A stretch of DNA of 64,000 nt from Streptomyces nigrescens. GTDB lineage: Bacteria > Actinomycetota > Actinomycetes > Streptomycetales > Streptomycetaceae. The stretch spans positions 248,001-312,000 of the forward strand of contig AP026074.1 of the NCBI GenBank assembly GCA_024349765.1. Direction: 5' to 3'. Each line of letters starts with the position of its first letter. The stretch's first letter is position 1. The position numbers and the translations under genes were made by a program. Of this stretch, positions 16,225-27,279 are shown piece after piece. The notes under the pieces were generated by a model, which saw only the letters and a list, made by a program, of their open reading frames with translations, made no database searches and had not been told where the DNA came from.

Positions 16225-16536
16225 GTGATGCGCGCCCGAGTGATCAGGAGTGTCCAGTTATCAGCGGTCGTCGTGGTGGCGGTGGCCGCGGTGCCGTTCG
16301 CGTTCCAGACACTGGGAGAGAGCGGCCCAGAGGTGACGGTGCATCAGGTGCAGCCGCCGAAGCCGCAGGACGCGGCGCGGTTTCACGACGCCTTGCGACA
16401 CCATGAGAAGACGGGGAAGTGGCCTTGCCCAGAAGGGGGAGTGCCGCCCCGAGGCGGCGGCTCTGCGGCTGAGGCGGGTGCGCAATCCCTTGTTCACGAG
16501 GCCGGCCCCGAAGACTACGACTGCCCGAAGCGCTAG
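16225..16536 (+). CDS. Small membrane-anchored or secreted hypothetical protein
   Basis: A roughly 103-residue protein. GAGGAGGGGG lies 7 nt before GTG 16225; ATG 16228 is the alternative. A basic start (MRARVIRS) and a hydrophobic stretch (VQLSAVVVVAVAAVPFAF) form a signal anchor, followed by a hydrophilic region with PPKPQDAARFHDALRHHEKT and a Gly-rich tail with two cysteines. No known domain was recognised. It is convergent with the protease gene, separated by a terminator. Confidence 0.6.
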   Translation: MMRARVIRSVQLSAVVVVAVAAVPFAFQTLGESGPEVTVHQVQPPKPQDAARFHDALRHHEKTGKWPCPEGGVPPRGGGSAAEAGAQSLVHEAGPEDYDCPKR

Positions 16537-16550
16537 ACCCGGGCAAGGGA

Positions 16551-16584
16551 AGGGCCCCGGCTGGCCGAAGCCCGCCGGGGCCCT
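16551..16584. terminator. Bidirectional terminator hairpin
   Basis: An 11-bp perfect stem, AGGGCCCCGGC with GCCGGGGCCCT, and a 12-nt loop lie between convergent genes ending at 16536 and 16597. Confidence 0.85.
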
Positions 16585-16596
16585 CTCACGTGCGGT

Positions 16597-17736
16597 TCAC
16601 AGGGACTTGTACACGCTCACGGCGTAGGCACCGTGCTCGGACGAATACAGGTGGTTGTCCACCCACCTGCCGTGACTGTCCCCGTTGCGGTGACTGTTCA
16701 CGCCGACGATTCGGGCGCCGTGGGTGAGGTTTTTGACCATGGGCCCTCCGCTGGCCCCGTGGCCCATCTCGCAGTCCATCTCCAGCCGCTGGTCCAGCGG
16801 GTTCCCGTTCGATGCGTCCACGGTGTTGCCGTAGCAGTACCGCATGTAAGCACCGCCGGAGTAGAAGGAATCGGGACGACGATATCCATCGGCGGGGTAT
16901 CCCAGGGAAGCGACATTGTCGTTCTCGGGAGAGTTGGACCGGAACTCATACCCGTACGCCCCGACGGTGTTCTGTATGGAGCGGCCCTTGCGGGGCTGGA
17001 GGACTGCGCCACCCATGTCGGAATAGCGGAAGTCACCTTTGCTGATGTAGACGGACGGGACGACGACGCGTTTGACGTCCCAGTAGCCGTAGGGCGCAGT
17101 TTTGGCGAATCCGGGCGCGAAGGCGAAGTTCTTGTGCCAGCGCTTCTTGGCCCAGTCATAGAGGCAATGCGCTGCCGTCCAGAGGGAGGACTTGTTGGAG
17201 TGCGTGATGACGGAGGCGGTGCACTGGCCGTAGCGGCCGTTGCCCGTTTCGAAGAGCAGCACCCCGGTGGCGGCCCACGGCCACTTCTTGGGTTCGGGTG
17301 CGCGCAGCGAACGCGTGACCTCTTGCCCCTGCGCGCCGTTGATTCTCGCCTCGCCGGGGGCGGAAGCCAAGAAGCGCTGCGGCGGTACGGCGTTTGCGGA
17401 GAGTGCGACGTCAGGCAGGTTTGGCTGTTTCCCCGGGCGGCTCATGGGAGTGGCGCCGCGCCGTTCGGGGCCCACCGGGTTGGCAAGGGCACGCTTGACG
17501 CGCTCGGGTGTCCAGAATTTCTCGGCGCTGCCGGGCGCCGAGCGCTGCTCCTTGACGGAACTGGCCGGCAGGCCGGACTGCGGCTGGGATCCGGAATGCG
17601 CGCTTCGGGAGAGGGTCGACGTCGTCATCGCCGGTAACGCAGGTGAGTGATTGTTGGCGTACGCCGTGCCGGCCAGGGCGCTGAGCCCCAGAGCGGCGGT
17701 GGCAGTGATGGCCATTGCGGTGTGCCGGAACTGCAA
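16597..17736 (-). CDS. Secreted trypsin-like serine protease
   Basis: A 379-residue exported protease. A Sec signal peptide (MQFRHTAMAITATAALGLSA, cleavage near AYA) is followed by about 110 residues of Ser/Pro-rich pro-region and a chymotrypsin-fold domain. The catalytic triad is readable: His in LWTAAHCLYDW, Asp in FRYSDMGGAVL, Ser in MGHGASGGPMV. Cysteines at GQCTAS/AAHC and RYCYG/DCEMG suggest disulfides. The family is the V8/trypsin-like peptidases that streptomycetes secrete; the pro-region suggests activation after export. The substrate is unknown. Confidence 0.88.
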   Translation of the reverse strand: MQFRHTAMAITATAALGLSALAGTAYANNHSPALPAMTTSTLSRSAHSGSQPQSGLPASSVKEQRSAPGSAEKFWTPERVKRALANPVGPERRGATPMSRPGKQPNLPDVALSANAVPPQRFLASAPGEARINGAQGQEVTRSLRAPEPKKWPWAATGVLLFETGNGRYGQCTASVITHSNKSSLWTAAHCLYDWAKKRWHKNFAFAPGFAKTAPYGYWDVKRVVVPSVYISKGDFRYSDMGGAVLQPRKGRSIQNTVGAYGYEFRSNSPENDNVASLGYPADGYRRPDSFYSGGAYMRYCYGNTVDASNGNPLDQRLEMDCEMGHGASGGPMVKNLTHGARIVGVNSHRNGDSHGRWVDNHLYSSEHGAYAVSVYKSL

Positions 17737-17965
17737 GGTACCCCCCGTATTTGACTGCCGTTTGCTTACGTGACTGCGCCGTTGGGCACGTCACAGCCAC
17801 CGGGGAGTTAAGTCGGGCCTGATAAACGCGCGGTCAATGTTGCGCTTTAAACAGAGGAGCCCGCCCCCCACCGAGCCGTCACCGGATCACCGGGAACTTC
17901 CGCCCGGCGGAAGACGCTTGCGCCCGGCGCTCGATCACCACCCCTCGAAATCCCCCGAAATGCAG

Positions 17966-18002
17966 GACGTCCGGGCCGGCCCCGCAGGCCGACCCGGACG
18001 TC
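17966..18002. terminator. Terminator hairpin downstream of katG
   Basis: A 10-bp perfect stem, GACGTCCGGG with CCCGGACGTC, lies 24 bp past the katG stop. The 289-bp gap 17737-18025 holds this hairpin and the protease promoter region; I see no gene. Confidence 0.85.
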
Positions 18003-18025
18003 ACCTCAGGTCACTCGATGCGCGA

Positions 18026-20266
<2,241 letters not shown>

Positions 20267-20729
20267 TCACGGTGCTCAGGAACTACGGACGGGAAAACAG
20301 CCGGGGCCGCGGGCCCCGGAAGGCGACCCGGCCTCAACGAAGGAGAGGCCGTGGTCGTCGGACACGGTCGGTCACCACACCACATCGACCGTGTGGTGGA
20401 GATCATCGACGACACCGCTGGACCGGAAACCGCCGTGGTGGCGGCCGTCGCGCACAGATGCCCCGCACCGGACCGGCCGGCCGACCGGCCCGACGCCGGG
20501 ACGGCCTCTGCCCGGGCACGGAACCCACACCGGCACCGGCCTCGCGCACGGCGCACTCCCGCTTGAAGGAGGCGACCTGCTCCGGCAGGACCTGTACCTC
20601 CACCAGCACCGGGCCGCCGGCACCCGCCGGCCCGCTGTCCTGGCTGTCCGCGGCCAGGGCACCGGAGGCGGTGGTGAGCGGACCCGTCCCATCAACCGTC
20701 ACGGGCTTTCCCTGCTGTTGTCCTGTCCC

Positions 20730-20770
20730 TTGGCTGTCGCCGGAACCGATCCTACGATGGACCAAGTCCA
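20730..20770 (+). promoter_or_regulatory. fur promoter with overlapping inverted-repeat operator
   Basis: TTGGCT (20730-20735), a 17-bp spacer and TACGAT (20753-20758) make a good -35/-10 pair pointing at the fur gene. Immediately over the start region is TGGACCAAGTCCA (20758-20770), an inverted repeat with 5-bp arms, continuing as AGTCAATAC. Autoregulation by the Fur-family product is the natural inference. Confidence 0.65.
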
Positions 20771-20823
20771 AGTCAATACAACAGCCAGACCCGTACGGAT
20801 TCATTCGCCGGAAGACGCACAGG

Positions 20824-20896
20824 CCAAGACGCGCAGTCCAAGACGCACAGTCCAAGACGCACGGTCCGAAGAGACGCAGTCCGGAAGAAGCACAGT
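20824..20896. repeat. Five decaying 14-16 bp tandem repeats
   Basis: The units CCAAGACGCGCAGT, CCAAGACGCACAGT, CCAAGACGCACGGT, then 15- and 16-bp variants fill 20824-20896 in the fur leader just before the start codon. Confidence 0.8.
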
Positions 20897-20909
20897 AAGG
20901 CTGGTGGTC

Positions 20910-21326
20910 ATGAGCGACCTGCTGGACCGGCTCCGCCAACGAGGCTGGCGGATGACTGCCCAGCGCCGGGTGGTCGCCGAGGTACTCGACGGCGAACACG
21001 TCCACCTCACCGCGGACGAGGTGCTCGCCCGCGCCACGGTCCGGCTGCCGGAGATCTCCCGCGCAACCGTCTACAACACCCTCGGCGAGCTCGTCTCGCT
21101 CGGCGAGGTGACCGAGGTGGCCACCGACGGCCGCGCCAAGCGCTACGACCCCAACGCCCACCGCCCCCACCAGCACCTGATCTGCTCCCACTGCGGCGCC
21201 ATCAGGGACGTCCACCCCGCCGGCGACCCGCTGGCCGACCTGCCCGACTCCGAACGCTTCGGCTTCACCGTCTCCGAGGTCGAGATGACCTACCGCGGGC
21301 TGTGCCCGGACTGCAACCACGCGTGA
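20910..21326 (+). CDS. Fur-family regulator (FurA/CatR-like)
   Basis: A 138-residue Fur-family metalloregulator starting ATG 20910. The winged helix is in the first 80 residues (WRMTAQRRVVAEVL, LPEISRATVYNTLGELVSLG). The dimer and metal region has HRPHQHLICSHCGAIRDVHP and a second Cys pair GLCPDCNHA, forming the structural zinc site typical of PerR/FurA proteins. Position opposite katG and the overlapping operator support a peroxide-sensing repressor of katG and itself. Subfamily (FurA/CatR rather than iron Fur or Zur) is inferred from context. Confidence 0.92.
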   Translation: MSDLLDRLRQRGWRMTAQRRVVAEVLDGEHVHLTADEVLARATVRLPEISRATVYNTLGELVSLGEVTEVATDGRAKRYDPNAHRPHQHLICSHCGAIRDVHPAGDPLADLPDSERFGFTVSEVEMTYRGLCPDCNHA

Positions 21327-21550
21327 GCGTTGGGAACGGTCGGCGGACGTCACGCCTTCGCACCCACGGCGGCGAGCCGGACCGCGCGTACCTCACCGAA
21401 CCGGGCCCATGCAGCGGGGAGTTGTCGCCGCGGTCATGGCCGCGGCGCTCGACCTTCCTGGCCAGGCAGCTTCCCGAAAACGTCGTCGACGTCGGCCGGC
21501 TGCGTGTCATGATCGCGACCTGTGTCAGTCGTATCAACTGGAAGGTTCCC

Positions 21551-21898
21551 ATGCCTGCTTACGTCATAGGTCATCTCCGGGAGGCCGTACCGCACCCGGA
21601 GATCGCTGAGTACATCGAGCGGATCACCGCGACCTTCGAACCGCACGGCGGTCGCTTCCTCGTGCACGCGTCGCAGCACGAGGTGGCGGAGGGCAGCTGG
21701 CCCGGGCACGTCGTGGTGATCGGCTTTCCCGGCATGGCCGAGGCGCGGGCCTGGTGGGACTCGCCCGCCTACCAGGAGATCGCACCGCTGCGTTCGCGGC
21801 ACATCGAGGGCGACATCATCCTGGTCGAGGGCGTACCCGAGGGTTACGACCCCCGCGCCACCGCGAAGGCCCTACGGGAGTCCATTCCGGCTGAGTAG
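21551..21898 (+). CDS. DUF1330 family protein
   Basis: A 115-residue ferredoxin-fold protein starting ATG 21551 with AAGG upstream. MPAYVIGHLREAVPHPEIAE, GGRFLVHASQHEVAEGSWPG, VVVIGFPGMAEARAWWDSPA and SRHIEGDIILVEGV match the DUF1330 dimeric alpha/beta barrel family. Biochemical function is unknown. It is followed by the carboxymuconolactone decarboxylase/ECF41 pair in the same direction. Confidence 0.88.
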   Translation: MPAYVIGHLREAVPHPEIAEYIERITATFEPHGGRFLVHASQHEVAEGSWPGHVVVIGFPGMAEARAWWDSPAYQEIAPLRSRHIEGDIILVEGVPEGYDPRATAKALRESIPAE

Positions 21899-22086
21899 CC
21901 GATGAGTTGAACCGTGCCGCGGGCCGCCGGGTGGCCACAGCTCCCGCGCGTGCGCGCCGCCGCCGTCCCGTGGACGGCCCGCGCACCGGAAACCGGATCA
22001 CCGCTCAACCACCGTTGTCACATCCGAAGGCGCGGCGGTGTCTTCATGGCGTAACGGCAGACATACACATCTACAGGGAGAACACC

Positions 22087-22665
22087 ATGTCGCCACGCGT
22101 TCCGAAGGCTGAGCTTCCCACCGAGCTCCGCGAGAACATGATCAAGCAACTCGGTGCCGTGCCCGAGCCCGTCGAGGTGGTGTGGCACAGCCCCAAGGTC
22201 GCCACGTCCAACTTGGAGTTCTCGGCCAAGCTGGCTGAGTGGGATGCGGCCGATGAGGGCCTCAAGTCGTTCGCGCACATGGCCGTCGCGGCGCAGGTCG
22301 GCTGCAGCTGGTGCCTCGACGTCGGCTACTTCCAGGCGCAGAACCAGAACCTGGACCTGGCCAAGGCGAGCCAGGTACCGCGCTGGCGGGAATCGGACGT
22401 GTTCACGCCGCTGGAGCGGGACGTCCTTGAGTACGCCGAGGCCATGACGCACACGCCGCCGACCGTCACCGACGAGATGTACGCGAGTCTGCTGGACCGG
22501 CTCGGCCCGGCGGCGATGGTCGAGCTCACCGCCTACATCGCCTTCGTCAACATGGCGACCAGGAACAACAATGCCAACGGGGTCGCCTCGCAGGGCTTCT
22601 CCGAGGCCTGCGAGGTTCCGCTGGCCCGTCGTCCGGAGCGCTCCGGCGCGGCAACGACGGCATGA
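22087..22665 (+). CDS. Carboxymuconolactone decarboxylase/AhpD-family protein (ECF41 partner)
   Basis: A 192-residue AhpD-like all-helical protein starting ATG 22087 after CAGGGAG. The redox motif CSWC in VGCSWCLDVGYF is the CxxC of the alkylhydroperoxidase fold, and the segment ELTAYIAFVNMATRNNNANG is the partner-facing helix. It overlaps the sigma-factor gene by ATGA. Carboxymuconolactone decarboxylases, oxidoreductases and epimerases are the known co-encoded partners and targets of ECF41 sigma factors. Confidence 0.9.
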   Translation: MSPRVPKAELPTELRENMIKQLGAVPEPVEVVWHSPKVATSNLEFSAKLAEWDAADEGLKSFAHMAVAAQVGCSWCLDVGYFQAQNQNLDLAKASQVPRWRESDVFTPLERDVLEYAEAMTHTPPTVTDEMYASLLDRLGPAAMVELTAYIAFVNMATRNNNANGVASQGFSEACEVPLARRPERSGAATTA

Positions 22666-23513
22666 CCGAGGACCCGTTCGTCACCCATCGCACCCTCCTC
22701 TTCACGGTCGCCTACGAGATGCTCGGGTCGGCGGCCGATGCGGAGGACGTGCTGCAGGACTCCTGGCTGCGGTGGGCCGACGTCGACCGGACACAGGTGA
22801 ACGATCCGCGGGGGTACCTCGTCCGGATCGTCACCCGGCAGTCGCTCAACCGCCTGCGGACGCTGTCCCGCCGCCGCGAGGAATACGTCGGCGAGTGGCT
22901 GCCGGAACCGCTGCTGACCAGCCCTGATGTCGCCGAGGACGTCGAACTCGCGGAGAGCGTCTCGATCGCGATGCTGACCGTGCTGGAAACGCTCGGGCCG
23001 GCGGAGCGGGCGGTGTTCGTGCTCCGGGAGGTCTTCGACCTGCCGTACGGCGAGATCGCCGAGGCCGTCGGGAAGTCCGCGGCCGCGGTGCGGCAGATCG
23101 CACGGCGGGCCCGCGAGCATGTGGCGGCCCGGCGGCCGCGGGTGCGGGTGAGCCGGTCGGAACAGCAGGCCGTGGTGGAGCGGTTCCTGGCCGCGTTGCG
23201 TACCGGACGGGTCCAGGAGCTGATGGAGGTCATGGCGCCCGACGTGGTCCTGATCGCCGACGGTGGCGGGCTCGCCGCCGCCGCTCGGGCTCCGCTCCAC
23301 GGGGCCGAACTGGTGGCGTCGCTGCTCGCGCGTCCCGGCCGGGCGGTGTCGCCGGTGTGGCTCAACGGCGCGCCCGCGGGCCGGATCGAGATCGACGGCC
23401 GGCTGGCCGCGGTGAGCCTCGTGGTGGAGGACGGGCGGGTCACCCGGATCCACGCGGTCGCCAACCCGCAGAAACTGACGCGGTTGGACGAGCCGGCCGA
23501 ACTCGCCAGGTAG
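22662..23513 (+). CDS. ECF41-type RNA polymerase sigma factor (SigJ-like)
   Basis: A 283-residue sigma factor with sigma2 (about 5-70: LLFTVAYEMLGSAADAEDVL and WLRWADVDRTQVNDPRGYL), a WLPEPL linker, sigma4 (about 110-165: RAVFVLREVFDLPYGEIAEA) and the C-terminal SnoaL-like extension that marks ECF41. The extension usually contains DGGGK and NPDKL; here they read DGGGL and NPQKL, so both signature motifs are altered. ECF41 factors lack a classical anti-sigma factor and use this extension for self-control. It is translationally coupled to the upstream partner gene. Confidence 0.92.
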   Translation: MTEDPFVTHRTLLFTVAYEMLGSAADAEDVLQDSWLRWADVDRTQVNDPRGYLVRIVTRQSLNRLRTLSRRREEYVGEWLPEPLLTSPDVAEDVELAESVSIAMLTVLETLGPAERAVFVLREVFDLPYGEIAEAVGKSAAAVRQIARRAREHVAARRPRVRVSRSEQQAVVERFLAALRTGRVQELMEVMAPDVVLIADGGGLAAAARAPLHGAELVASLLARPGRAVSPVWLNGAPAGRIEIDGRLAAVSLVVEDGRVTRIHAVANPQKLTRLDEPAELAR

Positions 23514-23531
23514 AAGCGGCTGTTGACCCGA

Positions 23532-23577
23532 CTCGTGGGTGTTCCGGGCGGTGCGAACCGCCCGGAACACCCATGAG
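23532..23577. terminator. Very strong terminator hairpin with GCGA tetraloop
   Basis: A 21-bp stem (23532-23552 with 23557-23577, one G-T wobble, 17 bp perfect core) closed by a GCGA tetraloop lies 18 bp after the ECF41 stop. Confidence 0.92.
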
Positions 23578-23632
23578 CGGGCCACGTTGTGCCGCTACGT
23601 TATGCCTCCCACCCCCTCACGACGGAGACACC

Positions 23633-24550
23633 TTGTCGCTTCGCATCACCCCACTGACCGACCCCGAAGACGGGCAGTACAGCCGGCGTCTTGCATGGCT
23701 GGCGTCCGACGCCGACGCCATACCCGTCGGGACGGCCTTTCTCCGCCTGTTCACCGCCGCCGGACAGGACCACGTGGCCGAACTGGCCGTCCAGGTCCAT
23801 CCGGCGGAGCGACGCGGCAACGTCGGTTCCCGGCTGCTCGACGTCGCCGTGGCAGCCGCTCGGGACCACGCCCGACGCAGCGTCACCGCACAGGCCGACG
23901 CCGGATCGCCCGGCGACGCCTTCCTGTCGGCCCGAGGCTTCCGCAAGGTCCTCACCCTGCGGTTCACCCGCTTGCCCCTGGCCGACGTGGATCCCGCTGC
24001 CCTGGACGAGATCGTCGCGCGCCCGCACCCCGGCTATCGGCTGGCATCCTGGCGGGGAACCGTTCCCGACGACCTCGCCCAGACCTTCGCCGCCTCGCGC
24101 CGTGCGATGGACGACATGCCCATGGACGACACCGACTACGGCACGGTGGTCTGGGACGTGGACCGGGTCCGAGCCGCCGCCCGGACCGTCGCGGAGCGCG
24201 GCGACCTGCTGCACACCGTTGCCGCCATCGACGAGTCCGACGGCTCGATCGCCGGCTTCACGGAACTGGTCGTCCCCGGGAGCGGTGAGGGCGACGGCCA
24301 GCACTACGGAACCGGCGTACTGCCCGAGCACCGCGGACACGGCCTCGGCCGGTGGATGAAGGCGGAGTCGATCAGACATGCCCACGGCCACTACCCGAAG
24401 TTGGGCGCCCTGTTGACCGACACCGCAGACAGCAACACGCACATGCGACACATCAACGAAGCCCTCGGTTATGTGCCCACGCACGAGGTCCTCCAGTACC
24501 AGCTCGATCTGGAAGGCGGAACGCGCGGGCCGGGCCGCAGCCCGGCCTGA
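23633..24550 (+). CDS. GNAT-family N-acetyltransferase (two GNAT domains)
   Basis: A 305-residue protein starting at TTG 23633 with CGGAGA 5 nt upstream. The N-terminal GNAT half has LAVQVHPAERRGNVGSRLLD (acetyl-CoA pyrophosphate loop R/Q-x-x-G-x-G type) and the C-terminal half TGVLPEHRGHGLGRWMKAES, so both halves keep a motif A. Tandem GNAT proteins include mycothiol synthase-like and antibiotic-modifying enzymes, but the acceptor cannot be deduced. It has no signal peptide. The aminotransferase-like gene follows 13 bp later. Confidence 0.87.
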   Translation: MSLRITPLTDPEDGQYSRRLAWLASDADAIPVGTAFLRLFTAAGQDHVAELAVQVHPAERRGNVGSRLLDVAVAAARDHARRSVTAQADAGSPGDAFLSARGFRKVLTLRFTRLPLADVDPAALDEIVARPHPGYRLASWRGTVPDDLAQTFAASRRAMDDMPMDDTDYGTVVWDVDRVRAAARTVAERGDLLHTVAAIDESDGSIAGFTELVVPGSGEGDGQHYGTGVLPEHRGHGLGRWMKAESIRHAHGHYPKLGALLTDTADSNTHMRHINEALGYVPTHEVLQYQLDLEGGTRGPGRSPA

Positions 24551-24563
24551 CATGCTGTGGGGC

Positions 24564-25346
24564 ATGGCGCATCTCGACGGAAAGCCCGTGACCACCGATG
24601 ACGTGCTCCCTCTGGCGTTGACGAGCTACGGACACTTCACGACCATGCGTGCCGACGCCGACCACCGGATCCGTGGTCTGTCCCTGCACATGGACCGCCT
24701 CGTACGGGACTGCCGGACCGTCTGGGGCGCCGGCCTGGACACCGGGCGCGTCCGGCAGTTCGTCCGCCAGGCACTGGAGGGACAGCGCGGTCCGTGCATG
24801 ATCCGGGTGACGGTCTACGACCCCGCGGTGGAGGTCGGTCACCCCGCGGACGCCGATCAGCCCCAGGCGCTGGTCACCGTACGCCCGGCCGGGGCGATGC
24901 CCCCGCCGCCGCTGCGCGCGATGAGCGTCCCGTACGAGCGCGACCTGCCCCAGGTCAAGCACTGCGGACTGTTCGGCGCCCTGCACATCCGTCGCGCGGC
25001 ACAGTTCGCCGGCTTCGACGATGCCCTGTTCATCGGGCCCGACGGTTACGTCAGCGAAGGCGCGACCTGGAACGTCGGCTTCATCGACGACGACGGCACC
25101 GTGGTCTGGCCGCAGGCCCCGGTGCTGCCCGGCATCACCATGAGGCTTCTGCAACAACAGGTCGCGCACCGGATCGCCCCCGTCACCCTGGCCCAGGCCA
25201 AGGGCATGCGGGCGGCATTCGCCACCAACACGGGCATCGGCGTCCGGGCGTTGACGGCTGTCGACGATGCCCCGCTGGCCGTCGAGGACCCGGTGCTGAG
25301 CACGCTGCGCGAGGCGTACCTGTCGATCCCCGGTGAGGAGCCCTAG
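24564..25346 (+). CDS. Aminotransferase class IV family protein
   Basis: A 260-residue PLP-fold protein; ATG 24564 with TGTGGGG close upstream, ATG 24552 is possible. The class IV fold is visible in [20 protein letters not shown] and [18 protein letters not shown]. The probable PLP lysine is in the segment [17 protein letters not shown]. Relatives act on branched-chain amino acids, D-amino acids or aminodeoxychorismate. No aminodeoxychorismate synthase gene is adjacent, so the substrate is open. Probably co-transcribed with the acetyltransferase gene. Confidence 0.85.
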   Translation: MAHLDGKPVTTDDVLPLALTSYGHFTTMRADADHRIRGLSLHMDRLVRDCRTVWGAGLDTGRVRQFVRQALEGQRGPCMIRVTVYDPAVEVGHPADADQPQALVTVRPAGAMPPPPLRAMSVPYERDLPQVKHCGLFGALHIRRAAQFAGFDDALFIGPDGYVSEGATWNVGFIDDDGTVVWPQAPVLPGITMRLLQQQVAHRIAPVTLAQAKGMRAAFATNTGIGVRALTAVDDAPLAVEDPVLSTLREAYLSIPGEEP

Positions 25347-25449
25347 GGGCACGGACACGAGGGCGAGCGCCGGCGTCCGGCGCGCGTCCGGCGCACCGGC
25401 TCTAGGCTTCCACCGGCACCGACCTCCCCACTCATCAGGAGCGCACCTC

Positions 25450-26001
25450 ATGTCCGACCCCGCCGCCCCGAAGCACCCGTACCCCGACGCGTTCGGGCCG
25501 GACGAAGCGCCCGCCCCGCACGCACTGCTCGCGCCGCTGATCGGACTCCTGGGCACGTGGGTCGGCCGGGGGCGAGGCGGGTATCCGACGCTCGCCGAGG
25601 AGTTCGGGTACGCGCAGGAGGTCACCTTCAGCCACGACGGACGTCCCTTCCTCCGCTACGAGGCACGCGCCTGGCTCCTCGACACGGACGACGCCCCGCT
25701 GCGGCCGGCCGCCCGCGAGAGCGGCTGGTGGCGGCTGCAGCCGGAGGGACGCGTGGAGGCGTTGATCACCCAGCCCACCGGGATCGCGGAGGTCCTGGTC
25801 GGCCGGGCGGGCGACGGCACGGTCGACCTGACCACCCATCAGGTGGCGCTCGCACCCACCGCGAAGGAGGTCACCGCCACCCGCCGCCGCTACGACCTGA
25901 CGGACCAGGACACCCTGAGCTTCGTCCACGACCTCGCGGCGGTCGGCCGGCCGCTGCAACACCACCTCGCGGCCGAGCTTCGACGCGTCGGTCGGAGCTA
26001 G
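25450..26001 (+). CDS. Nitrobindin-like (FABP-like, THAP4-type) haem-binding protein
   Basis: A 183-residue beta barrel starting ATG 25450 after CAGGAG. The family signature [16 protein letters not shown] is present near residue 35, followed by strands [20 protein letters not shown] and a near C-terminal His ([10 protein letters not shown]) in the position where nitrobindins carry the haem-iron ligand. Family members bind ferric haem and isomerise peroxynitrite to nitrate. The function is taken from the family. Confidence 0.88.
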   Translation: MSDPAAPKHPYPDAFGPDEAPAPHALLAPLIGLLGTWVGRGRGGYPTLAEEFGYAQEVTFSHDGRPFLRYEARAWLLDTDDAPLRPAARESGWWRLQPEGRVEALITQPTGIAEVLVGRAGDGTVDLTTHQVALAPTAKEVTATRRRYDLTDQDTLSFVHDLAAVGRPLQHHLAAELRRVGRS

Positions 26002-26106
26002 GCTACTGATCTGCCGTTCAACAGCGGGTTTCCCGCTCGTTGCCCGCAGGCAACCAACATCGGCAGGCGGACATCTCTCCGTGTGACCGACCGACTGGGG
26101 GAGACG

Positions 26107-27228
26107 ATGAACTGGTCCAGGCTGATGGGCGTGATGGCAGCCGGCCTTGTGCTGGGCGGGTGCGCCACGTCGGCGAGCACGACCGAGGCGGCGCGGAGCC
26201 CCAAGGCGTCCGCGCACGACGCGCACCCGACCGGCGCACACCGGACCGCGGGCCACGGCAAGGGCGGGAGCACGTCCGACGCCAAAGCCCACCACCCCTT
26301 GTTCACCGTGGTCGGCAATCTTGACGCCCGCCCCGGCCAACTGGTCGTGACACAGCTCGACGGCGTCGCCTGCGGCCAGGGGGACGCCCCGGTGGTCGCC
26401 ACGTCACCGGCCTTCCGCGGGCCCGTACGGCTGCACTGGCAGAACGGCTCCTGCGGGTCCACGTCCGCCCTGGCGATGACGGCCAAGCCCGGCTCGTACC
26501 CCCTGTCGATCACCGTCGCAGGCCGCACCGTCGCCCGCGACAAGATCAAGGTCGTACGGTCCCGGCGCCCGTCGCTCAGCCTCACACCGGTCTCGGAAGT
26601 GGCCCGCCCCGGGGCGCCGGTGTGGCTGTACTTCGACGATCTGTACCCCGGTGAGCGGGGCACCCACTTCACCGTACGGTCGGCAGCCCTGTCGCGGACC
26701 GTGCGTCTCGCCCACGACCGGCAGCTCGACTTCTACAACCCCCGGACGTTCCAGGCCCGGCCCCAGCTCAGGCCCGGCCTGGCGGACGGCACGTACACCT
26801 TCGAACTGCGCGGCCCGCACGGCCGGCACATCATGGAGAAGCGCCTGACCGTCCGCGCGTCCCGCCCCGGCGACCCCGACTACCTCGGCAAGGCGCACGG
26901 CCCCGATCTGTACGAGCCGGGCACCTATGCCGACAGCCCGCACCGGCACAGCTTCCGGGTCGCCCGCGGGGGAAAGGTCGAGGTCATGTGGCACGACGTG
27001 AACCCGGACCCGGGCGAGGAGATGCGTCTGACCGCCACCTCCCCGGCGTTCACCCACGTACTCCACCTCCGCGCCGACGACAGCAAGTCCGCCGACGGCG
27101 ACGACCCGCGCTTCCTCAACACGGCGACCATCCGCGCCGACCTCGAGCCGGGCCGCTATCCGGTGACGGTCGTCGCCCACCACGGCCGCGTCAAGAAGGT
27201 CGGCTATGTGATCGTGACGGCTCGGTAG
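26107..27228 (+). CDS. Lipoprotein, hypothetical
   Basis: A 373-residue lipoprotein starting ATG 26107 after GGGGGAGACG. The signal is MNWSRLMGVMAAGLVLGGCA with lipobox LGGC. A His/Ser/Thr-rich linker (residues 25-65) is followed by Ig-like beta modules: segments beginning LFTVVGNLDARPGQLVVTQL, PSLSLTPVSEVARPGAPVWL and HSFRVARGGKVEVMWHDVNP look like three related units. No enzyme motif is visible. A surface structural or binding role is inferred. It is convergent with the acetyltransferase gene at 27280. Confidence 0.8.
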   Translation: MNWSRLMGVMAAGLVLGGCATSASTTEAARSPKASAHDAHPTGAHRTAGHGKGGSTSDAKAHHPLFTVVGNLDARPGQLVVTQLDGVACGQGDAPVVATSPAFRGPVRLHWQNGSCGSTSALAMTAKPGSYPLSITVAGRTVARDKIKVVRSRRPSLSLTPVSEVARPGAPVWLYFDDLYPGERGTHFTVRSAALSRTVRLAHDRQLDFYNPRTFQARPQLRPGLADGTYTFELRGPHGRHIMEKRLTVRASRPGDPDYLGKAHGPDLYEPGTYADSPHRHSFRVARGGKVEVMWHDVNPDPGEEMRLTATSPAFTHVLHLRADDSKSADGDDPRFLNTATIRADLEPGRYPVTVVAHHGRVKKVGYVIVTAR

Positions 27229-27242
27229 GCGGGGTGGTCGTG

Positions 27243-27272
27243 GTGGCCCGAGCGTGCTTCCGGCCGGGCCAC
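27243..27272. terminator. Bidirectional terminator hairpin
   Basis: An 8-bp perfect stem, GTGGCCCG with CGGGCCAC, and a 14-nt loop lie between the convergent genes ending at 27228 and 27280. Confidence 0.75.
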
Positions 27273-27279
27273 CTGTCGG

